A stretch of DNA of 45,057 nt from Nostoc sp. LEGE 12450 (GTDB taxonomy: Bacteria; Cyanobacteriota; Cyanobacteriia; Cyanobacteriales; Nostocaceae). Made by a program: the position numbers and the translations under genes. Under the pieces are notes generated by a model, which did no database searches, was not told the origin of the DNA, and saw only the letters and a list, made by a program, of their open reading frames with translations. Below are positions 19,601-27,913 of this stretch, piece after piece (the stretch's first letter is position 1; each line of letters opens with the position of its first letter). The stretch spans positions 1 to 45,057 of the forward strand of contig NZ_JADEXU010000057.1 of NCBI RefSeq assembly GCF_015206895.1, read 5' to 3'.

Positions 19601-22326
19601 ACTCAACCTATATTCAGATGGAAGCCACAGAGAATACTGTGGATGAAGTATCTCTTACAGAAACTTCTTTAGATATTAGTTTTGGTGAAACTTCAGATTC
19701 AGCCCAAATAAACTTAGAAAATTTAGGAACGCAAGAGAACAATAACTTAGAAATTGCTTTTGAATTACCAAAAAAACCGGATTTGGAAGACACACATCTG
19801 GGTTTTGCAAATGCTTTATTTTTTACAGAAACTGCTCTATTAGAAGTAATTAACCAGGAAGAATTAGAAGAAAAAGCGGCAACACTTGATTCGCAAGATG
19901 TCAATGATTTAACACAAACGATTATTCAGGAAGATGTAGAAACGGATTTATATGATTTAGGAGAGATATCTGAATCTGTAACAGTGTCAGAGGACGAAAA
20001 TGCTATTGTTGTCTCAACTGAAGAATTGGTAACTACAGAAACCTTTGAAGTATCTGTTTCTCCAGAAGATGATTTTGCAGACTTGGAAGCATTACTAGGA
20101 GAGGAAGTAGCACTTAACCCCAAAGCTACCTCAATACCAGAAGTAGATTTTGCAGCCCTGGAAGAATTGCTCGGTACGGATAACGACAGCGATGTCCACG
20201 ACGGGCTACGCCAACGCCAACCCTTCAATACTCAACCAGTTTTGGCAAAAAATGATGTTCCATCACCAGCTATAGATGAATTTGGTGACTTGGAGAAGTT
20301 GTTGGCAGAAGCGGATCAAACAATATCCCATTCACCAGCAGCAAAATCGAACACCAGCAAACCTCCCCGTCCCTCTACTCGTCGGGCTGCAAGATTTGAA
20401 GAAACGATGAAGGTTCCAGTTAAGCAACTGGACGATATGAGTAATTTAGTCGGGGAGTTAGTGGTAAATCGCAATACCTTAGAGCAAGATCATGAACGGC
20501 TACGGCAGTCATTAGATAACTTGCTGATTCAGGTACAACAACTCTCGGATGTGGGCGCAAGGATGCAAGAGTTGTACGAGCGATCGCTCCTAGAAGCCTC
20601 TTTATTAGCTGGACGCAAAACGAAAGACTCAGGCTTGCAAGCGCCTGATTCCAATGCTGATAGGGGTTTTAGTGAGTTAGAAATGGATCGTTTTACTCCC
20701 TTCCATACACTCTCACAGCAGATGATCGAACGCATTGTGCGAGTCCGTGAGTCGGCAAGTGATATTGATTTTGTCACCGAAGAAACCGAGCGAGTCGCAA
20801 GGCAGTTCCGCCAAGTAACCACCCAGCTACAAGAGGGATTAACAAGAGCGCGAATGGTTCCTTTTGCCCAAACTATCGATCGCTGGCGGCGAGGAGTGCG
20901 CGACAACGCCATCAAGTGTGGCAAACAAGTGGAGTTGGTAATCGAAGGTGGCGATACCTTAATTGACAAGATGATTTTGGATCATCTGACCGATCCATTA
21001 ACTCACATGTTGAATAATGCGATCGCTCACGGTATTGAAACGCCAGAAGAACGACAAGCTGCTGGTAAACCACACGTGGGAATTATTACTATCCGTGCTT
21101 TCCACCAAGGCAATCAAACGATCATTTCTGTAGGCGATGATGGTGCAGGTATCGATTCTGCCAAGGTTAAGGCTAAGGCGGTGAAGATTGGGATGATTAC
21201 AGAAGCGCAAGCAAAAGCTATGTCTCGCCTGGAAGTCTACGATTTGCTGTTCCAGTCTGGTTTTACAATCAAAGACCAAGCAGATGAAATTTCCGGTCGT
21301 GGTGTGGGTATGGACGTAGTGCGTTCCGAGATTAGCGAAATTCGGGGGACAGTGAACACTGATTCTGCGATCGGTAAGGGAACCACCTTTACGATTCGTC
21401 TACCACTGACTTTGAGTATTTGTAAAGCTCTCTGCTGCGTCTCCGATCGCTCCAGGATCGCCTTCCCGATGGATGGTGTAGAAGATACGCTGGATATACC
21501 AGTGAAAAATATTCAGCATGATGCCAATGGACAATCATTTATTTCCTGGCGCGATACGGTACTGCCATTCCGACCCCTGAAGGAACTTTTAACCTTCAAT
21601 CGCCAAATCAGTCGCGGTAATGTCTATGGCGGTACGCGAGATGATGATATGGTTTCTGTGGTTGTGGTGCGATCGGCAAATACCCTGATTGCTCTACAGA
21701 TTGACCTAGTGTTAAGCGAACAAGAAATTGTAATTAAGCAATTTGAAGGGCCAGCACCTAAACCCATTGGTGTAGCGGGTGCTACAGTCTTGGGTGATGG
21801 TCGGATTATGCCTATTGCCGATGTGCTGGAAATAATAGACATCTTCCAGGGACGGATTTCTACACAAATAGGTGGCAATTCTTGGCAGCAGAAAGGGGCT
21901 CCCATAGACACCTCTCCTGCGAAGATTGACCCGACAGTGCTGATCGTTGATGACTCCATTACAGTCCGAGAATTGCTATCCCTGACATTTAACAAAGCCG
22001 GTTATCGTGTAGAACAGGCGCGTGATGGACAGGAAGCTTGGGATAAACTCCGCTCCGGTCTGCCTTGCGATATTGTATTTTGCGACATCGAAATGCCCCG
22101 TTGCGATGGTCTGGAATTACTCTCTCGCATTCAGAAAGACTCTAACCTCAACCACCTACCGATCGCTATGCTCACCTCGCGGGGTGCAGATAAGCACAGA
22201 CAAATTGCAGCTCAACTCGGTGCTAGTGGCTACTTTACCAAGCCCTATCTCGAAGAAGCTCTCCTTGAAGCTGCGGCGCGGATGTTAAAAGGGGAAAAAC
22301 TTGTTAGCACTACGAGTAATGTTTAG
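16606..22326 (+). CDS. hmpE: HmpE: hybrid CheA histidine kinase (PilL-type) with giant acidic linker
   Basis: The kinase of the hmp array, 1906 aa. In order: an HPt domain with His49 in AAHSIKGGAAMLG; a second degenerate HPt-like helical region (~215-325); an acidic linker of about 900 residues including four 50-residue tandem repeats (832-1019); dimerisation helices from ~1259 (RFEETMKVPVKQLDDMSNLVGELV); an HATPase (N-box near 1460, DDGAGID, GRGVGMDV); a CheW-like domain; and a C-terminal receiver with Asp1827 in FCDIEMP and KPY lysine. It should autophosphorylate and feed HmpB, HmpA and its own receiver. The ATG is preceded by heptamer repeats with no Shine-Dalgarno; the HPt begins at residue 1, so this start is still the best. 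Confidence 0.93.
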   Translation: MLPEQQQRILGYFIEEARDHLNTIEQGLLNLEGTLNDPEMISEVFRAAHSIKGGAAMLGLTSIQHTSHRLEDCFKVLKDNPVQIDQKLESLFLGVSDTLKSLLEHLSGPYGLSEDAANTLMSETEPVFQWLYEHLELLVQQGKSGVSSNPDATELHTTSVENVSTLTELFLRRDIPSLAEDTHQESPEISVSVAPQQVRDANAALSPVTNKEHNNWGEFQAQVLQTLREMLQLFKQTTTPSTRQNLQQCCYQLVKLGETWNLSKWCGLCQAAASAIGNPENSYLTLAKIVITEIKQAQELVLKGREAEIAISQQLEALLSLAEIDLLEVTPNLFDEQSAVLTESSTTLEAILSGNIEQLDLAQTTEELNLDKDTSDSAALVSPQASGYANVKGDRPYVQQGTPLNAATHTSFSFTTHDEAHPISNNLDPNGPEVGIAELNTLADLFEGETPELDESWHQEETLDIVASDDFGIDFSNTDAEDAHSDLSDLLSLDQVATTATTEDLSLLFGDNFLEKENSEPQHQQKSTTISELSSINVLDINLDSSSEDLQEFIDIPSETNQLASVNKNDAVEDLLTLALDDDVEILPTDEVTQPETEAFASVELSANQPNSFDNLFSESRNANWVEEITPSDYIELPQETGFSSDNLFAEMEEETLLPTSESEIVDLFDISTVTTPEFSQSENDLSSFWNQEIAEEQDDFNSLIEQNVERALEESLFATTNDIFPDSQQPIPSDRASFGLEELDINFQHEEQLDLIFSSDSGDDLFDELAQSDSAISSVISNTSTSEMPFFTQHLGEETLRPQQPEALDFAPEFTHQPPEISAVDLELDSFGSFDENPQLLFENVATDSTYIQMETTENTVDDLSLTGTLDSVQAQPDDLFGSFDENPQLLFEGVATDSTYIQMETTENTVDDLSLTGTLDSVQAQPDDLFGSFDENPQLLFEGVATDSTYIQMETTENTVDELSLTETLDSVQAQPDDLFGSFDENPQLLFEDVATDSTYIQMEATENTVDEVSLTETSLDISFGETSDSAQINLENLGTQENNNLEIAFELPKKPDLEDTHLGFANALFFTETALLEVINQEELEEKAATLDSQDVNDLTQTIIQEDVETDLYDLGEISESVTVSEDENAIVVSTEELVTTETFEVSVSPEDDFADLEALLGEEVALNPKATSIPEVDFAALEELLGTDNDSDVHDGLRQRQPFNTQPVLAKNDVPSPAIDEFGDLEKLLAEADQTISHSPAAKSNTSKPPRPSTRRAARFEETMKVPVKQLDDMSNLVGELVVNRNTLEQDHERLRQSLDNLLIQVQQLSDVGARMQELYERSLLEASLLAGRKTKDSGLQAPDSNADRGFSELEMDRFTPFHTLSQQMIERIVRVRESASDIDFVTEETERVARQFRQVTTQLQEGLTRARMVPFAQTIDRWRRGVRDNAIKCGKQVELVIEGGDTLIDKMILDHLTDPLTHMLNNAIAHGIETPEERQAAGKPHVGIITIRAFHQGNQTIISVGDDGAGIDSAKVKAKAVKIGMITEAQAKAMSRLEVYDLLFQSGFTIKDQADEISGRGVGMDVVRSEISEIRGTVNTDSAIGKGTTFTIRLPLTLSICKALCCVSDRSRIAFPMDGVEDTLDIPVKNIQHDANGQSFISWRDTVLPFRPLKELLTFNRQISRGNVYGGTRDDDMVSVVVVRSANTLIALQIDLVLSEQEIVIKQFEGPAPKPIGVAGATVLGDGRIMPIADVLEIIDIFQGRISTQIGGNSWQQKGAPIDTSPAKIDPTVLIVDDSITVRELLSLTFNKAGYRVEQARDGQEAWDKLRSGLPCDIVFCDIEMPRCDGLELLSRIQKDSNLNHLPIAMLTSRGADKHRQIAAQLGASGYFTKPYLEEALLEAAARMLKGEKLVSTTSNV
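17196..17225. repeat. Dispersed repeat inserted in frame in hmpE (copy A, inverted)
   Basis: The segment GGTGCGAGACGCTAACGCTG and following CGCTATCGCC is the reverse complement of the left half of the copy at 17728-17790 (shared core GCGATAGCGCAGCGTTAG). It encodes part of the linker between the HPt domain and the second helical region. Confidence 0.7.
17728..17790. repeat. Dispersed repeat inserted in frame in hmpE (copy B)
   Basis: The segment starts AGCGATAGCGCAGCGTTAG, continues through TCTGGCTACGCCAACG and ends in a HIP1 octamer. It encodes SDSAALVSPQASGYANVKGD, unlike the acidic sequence around it. The GGCTACGCCAACG block recurs at 20188-20218. Confidence 0.75.
19099..19666 (+). repeat. 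Four tandem 150-bp repeats within hmpE
   Basis: Units start at 19099, 19249, 19399 and 19549, each opening TTCGGCTCTTTCGATGAAAA. They encode 50 residues (FGSFDENPQLLFE, then VATDSTYIQMETTENTVD, then LSLT and SVQAQPDDL). The fourth unit diverges after about 118 bp. The copies differ at only a handful of bases, so the expansion is recent. Confidence 0.97.
20188..20218. repeat. Dispersed repeat inserted in frame in hmpE (copy C)
   Basis: AGCGATGTCCACGACGGGCT followed by ACGCCAACGC encodes SDVHDGLRQRQ in the linker. It matches the reverse complement of 38971-39000 at 25 of 30 positions, showing it is a dispersed element rather than hmpE-specific sequence. Confidence 0.75.
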
Positions 22327-22336
22327 TTAGTAATGA

Positions 22337-22366
22337 AAAACTCCATCCCCTTTTGGGTGGAGTTTT
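22337..22366 (+). terminator. Terminator-like hairpin after hmpE
   Basis: AAAACTCCA (22337-22345) pairs with TGGAGTTTT (22358-22366), extended inside by CCC/GGG, 10 bases after the hmpE stop. The right arm ends in TTTT. It likely ends the hmpA-E transcript. Confidence 0.8.
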
Positions 22367-23226
22367 GAGGCATGGGGAAGAGTTAACAATGCCCCTGCCG
22401 ACTTTCAATAAAAAATAATTACTCAGTTTGAATAAATAATCGAAATATACTATACATAGATTTTTTGTGGCAAAACCAAACTAAGATAGTTATCTTTCCA
22501 AATTTATGTGCTTTGGTTCGTACCACTTTTTGAGAATAATCTCAAAATAGCTGAAAATATTGCCTAAATGGCAACATTGCTTTGCTGAGTTTAGTTACTG
22601 TCAGTGTTAAGTTGATCCATTCTGGATTCTACACTCAGACTTATCTATCGGTTACGTAAAGTTTGTATAAAGTACTATACTTAATCTGGTTTTAGTACTG
22701 AATATCAAATTTGCATTATCATCTGCTCAACTTTATATATACGGGAGGAAGAAATTTGGTATACCTAATGATTTGTCTATACCAAAATCTACGTTAGAAA
22801 GAGAACAGATTAAACATCTAAGCAAGACATACTATAACGATGTAAAACTACGTTATAGCCTTAAATAACACTGAATTTGGCTGCACGTCATCAGTAAAAA
22901 CTAAATATGAAGCTTTTCTGTACTTGACTAGTGCTAGATTTAAGTTACTCTTAAAGCGGAATGCTTTATGTAAGAATCTACCCTGACAGAAGTGTATAAA
23001 GATATAGTTAAATTTAGCAATTCTGTCCGAGATTTTTAATTTTCAAACTGAATAGTTTGATACGGCGCTCAAAATCCCGATCTACTACCCTAAACAAGGT
23101 AGTCAATTAACGACTCAATATTATCTGTCTGGTAATTGTATTGAATAGTTTACAATACCAGTGGATGAGAAAATCTAAAGAAAATATAAAAGAAACTCAA
23201 ATGACTGTGGTGTCTGGAGGACAAAA
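22367..23226. other. Long AT-rich intergenic region before the DUF1815 gene
   Basis: About 860 bp without a supported gene. It is AT-rich, has no HIP1 octamer that I noticed, and contains several TATACT-like boxes (e.g. around 22675-22682) but no clearly spaced promoter. A small RNA or long leader is possible; I see no recognisable RNA family. Confidence 0.5.
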
Positions 23227-23571
23227 GTGTTTCTGAGACTAGCACATCAACATCGACAATTCGTCCAAGACTTGGTAATGAACCTGCAAGCCTTGGCAGT
23301 TGTATTAGAGCGACGGGGATATCCTGCTTCTTGTTATACCTGTGGCGACCAAATGAATAGTGCATCGTTTATGGTTAGCTTGGGTGATAACCACCTGATT
23401 CGGTTTTTGGTGTCCGATTACGGGATTACTTGGACGGAAATGCGGGATGACCGCGAATTAATGAAGCTAGAAGGCGCGGAGGCAATTAGCCAACTGGACG
23501 AACTGGCTGATCTTGTCAAGCAATCTATGCAAACCGATACAGACTCTAAAATTCTTGCCAAGAAATATTAA
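23227..23571 (+). CDS. DUF1815 family protein
   Basis: A 114-residue protein of the cyanobacterial DUF1815 family, of unknown function. Recognisable segments are FVQDLVMNLQALAVVLERRGYPASCYTCG and DNHLIRFLVSDYGITWTEMRDDRELMKLEG. It is predicted to be soluble, with two cysteines close together (CYTC) but no complete metal-binding motif. The start is a GTG, supported by a strong TGGAGG site about six bases upstream. It stands alone, with long non-coding regions on both sides. Confidence 0.85.
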   Translation: MFLRLAHQHRQFVQDLVMNLQALAVVLERRGYPASCYTCGDQMNSASFMVSLGDNHLIRFLVSDYGITWTEMRDDRELMKLEGAEAISQLDELADLVKQSMQTDTDSKILAKKY

Positions 23572-24006
23572 GGTTCCAAAGGTCGATCGCAAATTAGAAA
23601 TCGATTATCGGTAATTGGTAATGATGGCTTAGTTAGCGATCGCTCTTAGTCTGTTCTCCATTACCATCAAGTGATTGGCTCGTAGCCCATCGCCTATTTT
23701 TTTCTATCTGCTAAAACCTCACGAGCCTGATTTTGAGCTTTTAGCTGAAAGTTAAAACGCACTGTTAATCAGAATTAGCATAATAATTAGTAATTACTAA
23801 TTCATAATTCCTAACTAAAAAATAGGTTAAGAAAAATTGCAACTATCAAGCAACCAACATAATTATGCTTGAGTTAAAACCTGTTTACATAAAGAAATTA
23901 TGAATTATAAGTTATGAATTATGAATTTTTAATGAATTTTCTCGGTGGCAATCAGCCACAAAGTTGAATAAGGCATCCTTTGACAGAGATGGGAAACGGT
24001 CAACAC
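23572..24006. other. Intergenic region between DUF1815 gene and the TPR-CHAT gene
   Basis: 435 bp between converging genes. It contains a HIP1 octamer near 23637, and AT-rich heptamer-like repeats with inverted symmetry (TAATTAGTAATTACTAATT near 23781; TATGAATTATAAGTTATGAA near 23898) that may act as terminators. No ORF with a ribosome site is seen. Confidence 0.5.
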
Positions 24007-26076
24007 CTAAAGTCCATTGCCAATTAAAATAAAGGATGCCCAGTAGTACGGGTGACTAAAATTACTAACTGCTGCCACGGGTACATTGTGGCTTCTTATT
24101 TTCCAGTCTCCAGTAATTAATGAGACTTGAGCTTGTCGTAAGGTTTCAGCTTTAGTCAACTTATCGGTGGTAAGGATACCATAAAAAGCACTCATAAGCG
24201 CTTGTGTCCCACCATCATCTACAGACCACAGCGAAGCGATCGCGGCTCTTGCGCCGGTTTGTTGCATTTGATAGCCAAAGCCCAAAATTTCTTCACCGTT
24301 ACCTAACTTACCTCCTAAGCCGGTTTCACAGGCGCTCAACACGACCAAATCTACATGGGGGAGTGACCAAGTGGCGACATTTCTTAAGTTAACGCGATCG
24401 CCATTTCCGAATAAAATAAACGAATCTTCTGGTTTACCGACCACAAAGGCTGCATGAGTCGCTAAATGGACAATTGTATAATCATCCATTTGGGGTACAG
24501 CGACTTTGGGGCTAAAAGCATCATCTAAAAGCTTCGTAGTTTCAGGAACCGTAGCAGCTAAGTTTTCCACTTCTTGCGTTGCAAAGGGCAAACCAGCAAA
24601 AGCAACCTGTCGATTCCCAACTTTAATCTGATAATTACCTTTAGTAAAAGCACCAGCTAAAACCCGCAAAGTAGATTCTTGTGGGGTATTTAAGTTAGTC
24701 AGACTGGCAGATGTAATGTGATTGACACCCAAACGCTGCACTAACCATTGTTTGCCATCATATAAAGCAGTTAAAGGAATATAGCGTAATTGCTCATCTG
24801 GAGCATAAATCAGAGTTTGTGTACCTGATTGCTTCAGGTCTTTTTCTATAGGTTTAATTAGCCAGTCATACAATTGGCGTGCAGGTGCTTTGATATTCCG
24901 GCTGGGGTTGATTAAAGCTTGGCGGAAAGTACCAATTGTTTGATGGAGATTTTCGCGTTTTACAGCAACAGTGCGATGAATCGGTGGGGATTCAGGAGTG
25001 ACTAATACCAATTCCAAGCTATCTTTTAAAATCAGTGGATAGAGGATTGCAGATTTTTGAGGCAATCTCGCCAAATTATCCCGAAGTTCGTTGAGATTCT
25101 CCAAATCCAAATTTTGCCGCCTAGCTGTACGGCTAATTTGCTCTATCTGTGCTTTCACTGAAGGACTATTAATAAATTCGTTAAATTTATCCAAAAGTTG
25201 CTGTTGATTTAAAACTAATTGCTCAATGCGTTGTTTCTGTTCGAGCGATCGCTCCTTGGGAGAAATTTTCCGTAGTGTTGTCAGTTCTTTACCCAACACA
25301 ACAGCACTATCCAAGGTTTGATCCAGCTTTTGTTTAATTGGTTTTTCTGTAGCCGCTATATTAATACCTTTGACAGTACGTTTATTACCTGGCACAGTCT
25401 GGAGATATTCTTCTAGTTCTTCAACTTTGAGTAAATCTATTGTCCTTTGTGCTTCAGCAACACGTTCTTGTTTGAGCAATCGTTCACCCAAAATCCGATA
25501 TGTCTGGCTAACAGTTATGCTGTAAGCATTTGGTTGTGGCGCACTCAGTGCTGATGGATTCAAGCGAGCTTTTTCACGGTTAATTAAGCAATGCTTGTAG
25601 AAAAAAATTGCTAATTCCGGTTGATTTTGAATATCAAATAAGTAACCTATGTTACTGTAGGTTTTGCCAAGTCGAACGAGATCCCCAAGTTCTCTATTAA
25701 TTAATAGGGCTTGCTGATAGGATTGAAGTGCTTCAGGATACTTTCTTTGACTTTGGTAGATTCTGCCGATGTTATTGAATGTTATCGCTTCCCAAGAGCG
25801 CTCTCCATGTTCTCTTGTAATGGCTAGTGCTTGCTGTAATCTCTGCAACGCTTCTTCCGATTGACCTTGCCGAGATTCTTTGATAGCTTCTTCATTGAGC
25901 CTTTCAATTTCTAAAAGCTGATTATTCTGGGGTAAAGCTTGAGCTTTTTCTCCAGAGTTGTATTTCAACCTTGTATTTGTGCTTACCTGGTTATTGTCTG
26001 GGTATGCCATCCCAAAACCGAGTAAACTAAGTAGAGTTAAAGTAATAAGGCTAACATACCGGAGACTAGGCTGCAT
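24007..26076 (-). CDS. Exported TPR-CHAT domain protein (caspase-like peptidase family)
   Basis: The 689-residue protein starts with a signal-type sequence (hydrophobic stretch ~8-24, SLITLTLLSLLGFGMAY), so it is probably exported or membrane-attached. About three TPR units follow (residues ~60-170, e.g. AITFNNIGRIYQSQRKYPEALQSYQQAL), then a helical linker, then a C-terminal CHAT domain. The caspase-type dyad is present: His541 in HLATHAAF and Cys583 in VVLSACETGLGG. CHAT proteins (named from HetF) include active peptidases and scaffolds; cyanobacteria have many, mostly uncharacterised. It starts at an ATG and reads away from the thioesterase gene. Substrate unknown. Confidence 0.9.
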   Translation of the reverse strand: MQPSLRYVSLITLTLLSLLGFGMAYPDNNQVSTNTRLKYNSGEKAQALPQNNQLLEIERLNEEAIKESRQGQSEEALQRLQQALAITREHGERSWEAITFNNIGRIYQSQRKYPEALQSYQQALLINRELGDLVRLGKTYSNIGYLFDIQNQPELAIFFYKHCLINREKARLNPSALSAPQPNAYSITVSQTYRILGERLLKQERVAEAQRTIDLLKVEELEEYLQTVPGNKRTVKGINIAATEKPIKQKLDQTLDSAVVLGKELTTLRKISPKERSLEQKQRIEQLVLNQQQLLDKFNEFINSPSVKAQIEQISRTARRQNLDLENLNELRDNLARLPQKSAILYPLILKDSLELVLVTPESPPIHRTVAVKRENLHQTIGTFRQALINPSRNIKAPARQLYDWLIKPIEKDLKQSGTQTLIYAPDEQLRYIPLTALYDGKQWLVQRLGVNHITSASLTNLNTPQESTLRVLAGAFTKGNYQIKVGNRQVAFAGLPFATQEVENLAATVPETTKLLDDAFSPKVAVPQMDDYTIVHLATHAAFVVGKPEDSFILFGNGDRVNLRNVATWSLPHVDLVVLSACETGLGGKLGNGEEILGFGYQMQQTGARAAIASLWSVDDGGTQALMSAFYGILTTDKLTKAETLRQAQVSLITGDWKIRSHNVPVAAVSNFSHPYYWASFILIGNGL

Positions 26077-26192
26077 AACAAAACACTCCCTATACTCGGA
26101 AGTGTAAATATTAAATCAATAAGTTATGGAACGCAATTAATTTTTATGCTATTCCATATTTGAAAAATTTATAGGTGCTTAAAAAAGTGAAA

Positions 26193-26693
26193 ATGTCACA
26201 AGAAAAACCCAGCCAACCAAAATTACCACCCACCACTGCTCTTGACAATCCATCAAGTCATGAATTTGGGAATTGGTTTGAATATCCTCTAAGAGTGCAA
26301 CCCCACCACACTGACTATGCAGGTGTTGTCTGGCACGGTTCTTATCTAGCTTGGATGGAAGAAGCGCGGATTGAATGCTTGCGATCTATAGGGATTGAAT
26401 TTGCTGATTTAGTTGCGATAGGTTGTGATTTACCAGTTGTAGAACTGTCGTTGCGTTATCACCGTTCAATTCAATTGGGTATGGCAGTGGTAGTAAAAAC
26501 GCGCATGGCCGAGGTAACAGGTGTCCGAATTAATTGGGATTATGCCATCGTCTCAACTGATGGACAAGAATTATACGTTACTGCCAAAGTGACTTTAGTA
26601 GCTTTAGATCGCGAAAGAGGCAAGATTATGCGTCAGTTGCCGCCAAGTTTTAAGGATGCATTAGCCAAGATTTCAGCATTAAATAATGATTGA
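26193..26693 (+). CDS. Acyl-CoA thioesterase, 4HBT hotdog family
   Basis: The protein (166 aa from this start) has the 4-hydroxybenzoyl-CoA thioesterase signature HTDYAGVVWHGSYLAWMEEARIE, in which the aspartate after the histidine is the usual catalytic residue, and the hotdog strands LPVVELSLRYHRSIQLG and VTAKVTLVALD. Such enzymes hydrolyse acyl-CoA thioesters; the substrate cannot be told from sequence, and it does not closely resemble the MenI DHNA-CoA thioesterase as I recall it. The frame is open upstream to a GTG at 26175; neither start has a clear ribosome site, and I prefer the ATG. It is divergent from the TPR-CHAT gene. Confidence 0.87.
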   Translation: MSQEKPSQPKLPPTTALDNPSSHEFGNWFEYPLRVQPHHTDYAGVVWHGSYLAWMEEARIECLRSIGIEFADLVAIGCDLPVVELSLRYHRSIQLGMAVVVKTRMAEVTGVRINWDYAIVSTDGQELYVTAKVTLVALDRERGKIMRQLPPSFKDALAKISALNND

Positions 26694-26737
26694 GTAGTAC
26701 GCTGTGTCAGAGTTTAACTATCCTTAATAAGTTGCTA

Positions 26738-26769
26738 AAGTAGGGGAAATTCATGAATTTCCCCTACTT
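26738..26769. terminator. Perfect 32-base palindrome between convergent genes
   Basis: The sequence from AAGTAGGGGAAATTC to its exact complement GAATTTCCCCTACTT reads the same on both strands. It lies between the thioesterase gene (plus) and a small membrane protein gene (minus), so it probably terminates both. Confidence 0.7.
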
Positions 26770-26809
26770 GTCTAGTTAATTTTGTGCTGAATTTAATTAA
26801 TCTTACTTT

Positions 26810-27007
26810 TTACTTGCCGGTTTGGATATTTGATAAACTTTGAGTAAACTGCATGATGTGATGCCAAATATCTTGTGGAGTAATGCCAAAACTAATATTT
26901 AATAAAATCAGAATTGCGGCAATGGTTAATGCATTCTTCAGAGTGGCTTTCAACAACTTCCACAATATTACGAAGACAATCCAAGCTACAATCAACGTAG
27001 CAATCAT
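26810..27007 (-). CDS. Small membrane protein, unknown function
   Basis: A 65-residue protein with one or two hydrophobic segments (IATLIVAWIVFVILWKLL, then ALTIAAILILLNISFGI) and a polar tail starting PQDIWHHIMQF. Its function is not recognised. The frame extends upstream to a TTG at 27028, but the ATG at 27007 has an AAGGAA site about ten bases upstream, so I chose it. It is in the convergent position with the thioesterase gene. Confidence 0.65.
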   Translation of the reverse strand: MIATLIVAWIVFVILWKLLKATLKNALTIAAILILLNISFGITPQDIWHHIMQFTQSLSNIQTGK

Positions 27008-27346
27008 AATATATAAATTCCTTAACAATAGCCCTTACCTGAGAGGATATTTATTCAGAAAGGGTAATTTTATCTGAACTAAAAATTACTAGTGCTAAAG
27101 CTATTAGACCTAATTTGGAATAGCTACTAAAGCCAAGATTTTTTGTCTAACTGTGCCAATGTTATATTATCTGAGAATGAGACAATAATTCAGATGAGAG
27201 GCAACTTATTTGGCAATTTGGCAGAATTTAGGCAATATTTTTTACTGGCGAATTTGTATTAATAGTTACAATACTATAATAGTTATATTTTTAGAAGGAT
27301 ATATCCTGTTTGATTTCTAAGAATCAAAAGGCTCAAAGTAGAACGT
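27008..27346. other. Divergent intergenic region between two small membrane protein genes
   Basis: 339 bp, AT-rich. A TTGTAT (27254-27259) and TATAAT (27275-27280) pair with a 15-base spacer points to the plus-strand gene at 27347, and AAGGATATATCCT forms a small hairpin in the resulting leader. Nothing else is supported. Confidence 0.4.
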
Positions 27347-27760
27347 ATGACCGCAAAAATATATACGAAACTTGGAAAGTGGTACAGCCTAGTATATTTA
27401 TTGTTGGTTGCCCTAGCTTGTGCAACTGGTGCAATGATAAATTGGATTATAACTCGAAGTCAGACTGCTGGTGGTGAGACATCTTTTGCTACAACATTTT
27501 TTCTAGCGATCGCTTCTGTCGTGGCAGTTGCCGCAATAGTTGGAATATTTCAAGAAAAGATGTGGGCAAAATGGATTACACTTGGAATCTATAGTTGGTA
27601 TATTTTTGGTAATATTTATTCAATCATTCAGACATCTTTATTAGACTCATTGGGAACAGATGCAAGAGGGCTTATAGTAACGCAGCTAATCACTTTACTT
27701 TTACCGATTTTAGGAATTATTTTCTTATTAGAAAAGCCAAAGAGAAATGTCTCTAGTTAA
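27347..27760 (+). CDS. Polytopic membrane protein, unknown function
   Basis: A 137-residue protein with four predicted membrane segments (about 13-36, 48-66, 73-93 and 107-128) and a short basic C-terminus (EKPKRN). I recognise no family. The small size and four-helix layout resemble many uncharacterised cyanobacterial proteins. It is transcribed towards dxr, with a hairpin between them. The ATG has no strong ribosome site, but the first residues (MTAKIYTKLGKWYS) make a plausible cytosolic N-terminus. Confidence 0.75.
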   Translation: MTAKIYTKLGKWYSLVYLLLVALACATGAMINWIITRSQTAGGETSFATTFFLAIASVVAVAAIVGIFQEKMWAKWITLGIYSWYIFGNIYSIIQTSLLDSLGTDARGLIVTQLITLLLPILGIIFLLEKPKRNVSS

Positions 27761-27828
27761 TCAATAAACTTATCAAATAAAGAGTCTAGTAACACATGAC
27801 AAAGGATGTCCAAAAATGAATTTAGCTG

Positions 27829-27857
27829 TTAGCCTTCAGGCTAATGCCGAAGGCTAA
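27829..27857. terminator. Hairpin between convergent genes
   Basis: TTAGCCTTC (27829-27837) pairs with GAAGGCTAA (27849-27857) around an 11-base loop, between the four-helix membrane protein gene and the end of dxr. Confidence 0.6.
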
Positions 27858-27913
27858 ACAAGAATTGGTCAAAAGCTAGGAAATCTGCATTTTTGGTATC
27901 TGAGTAAAGGTTT

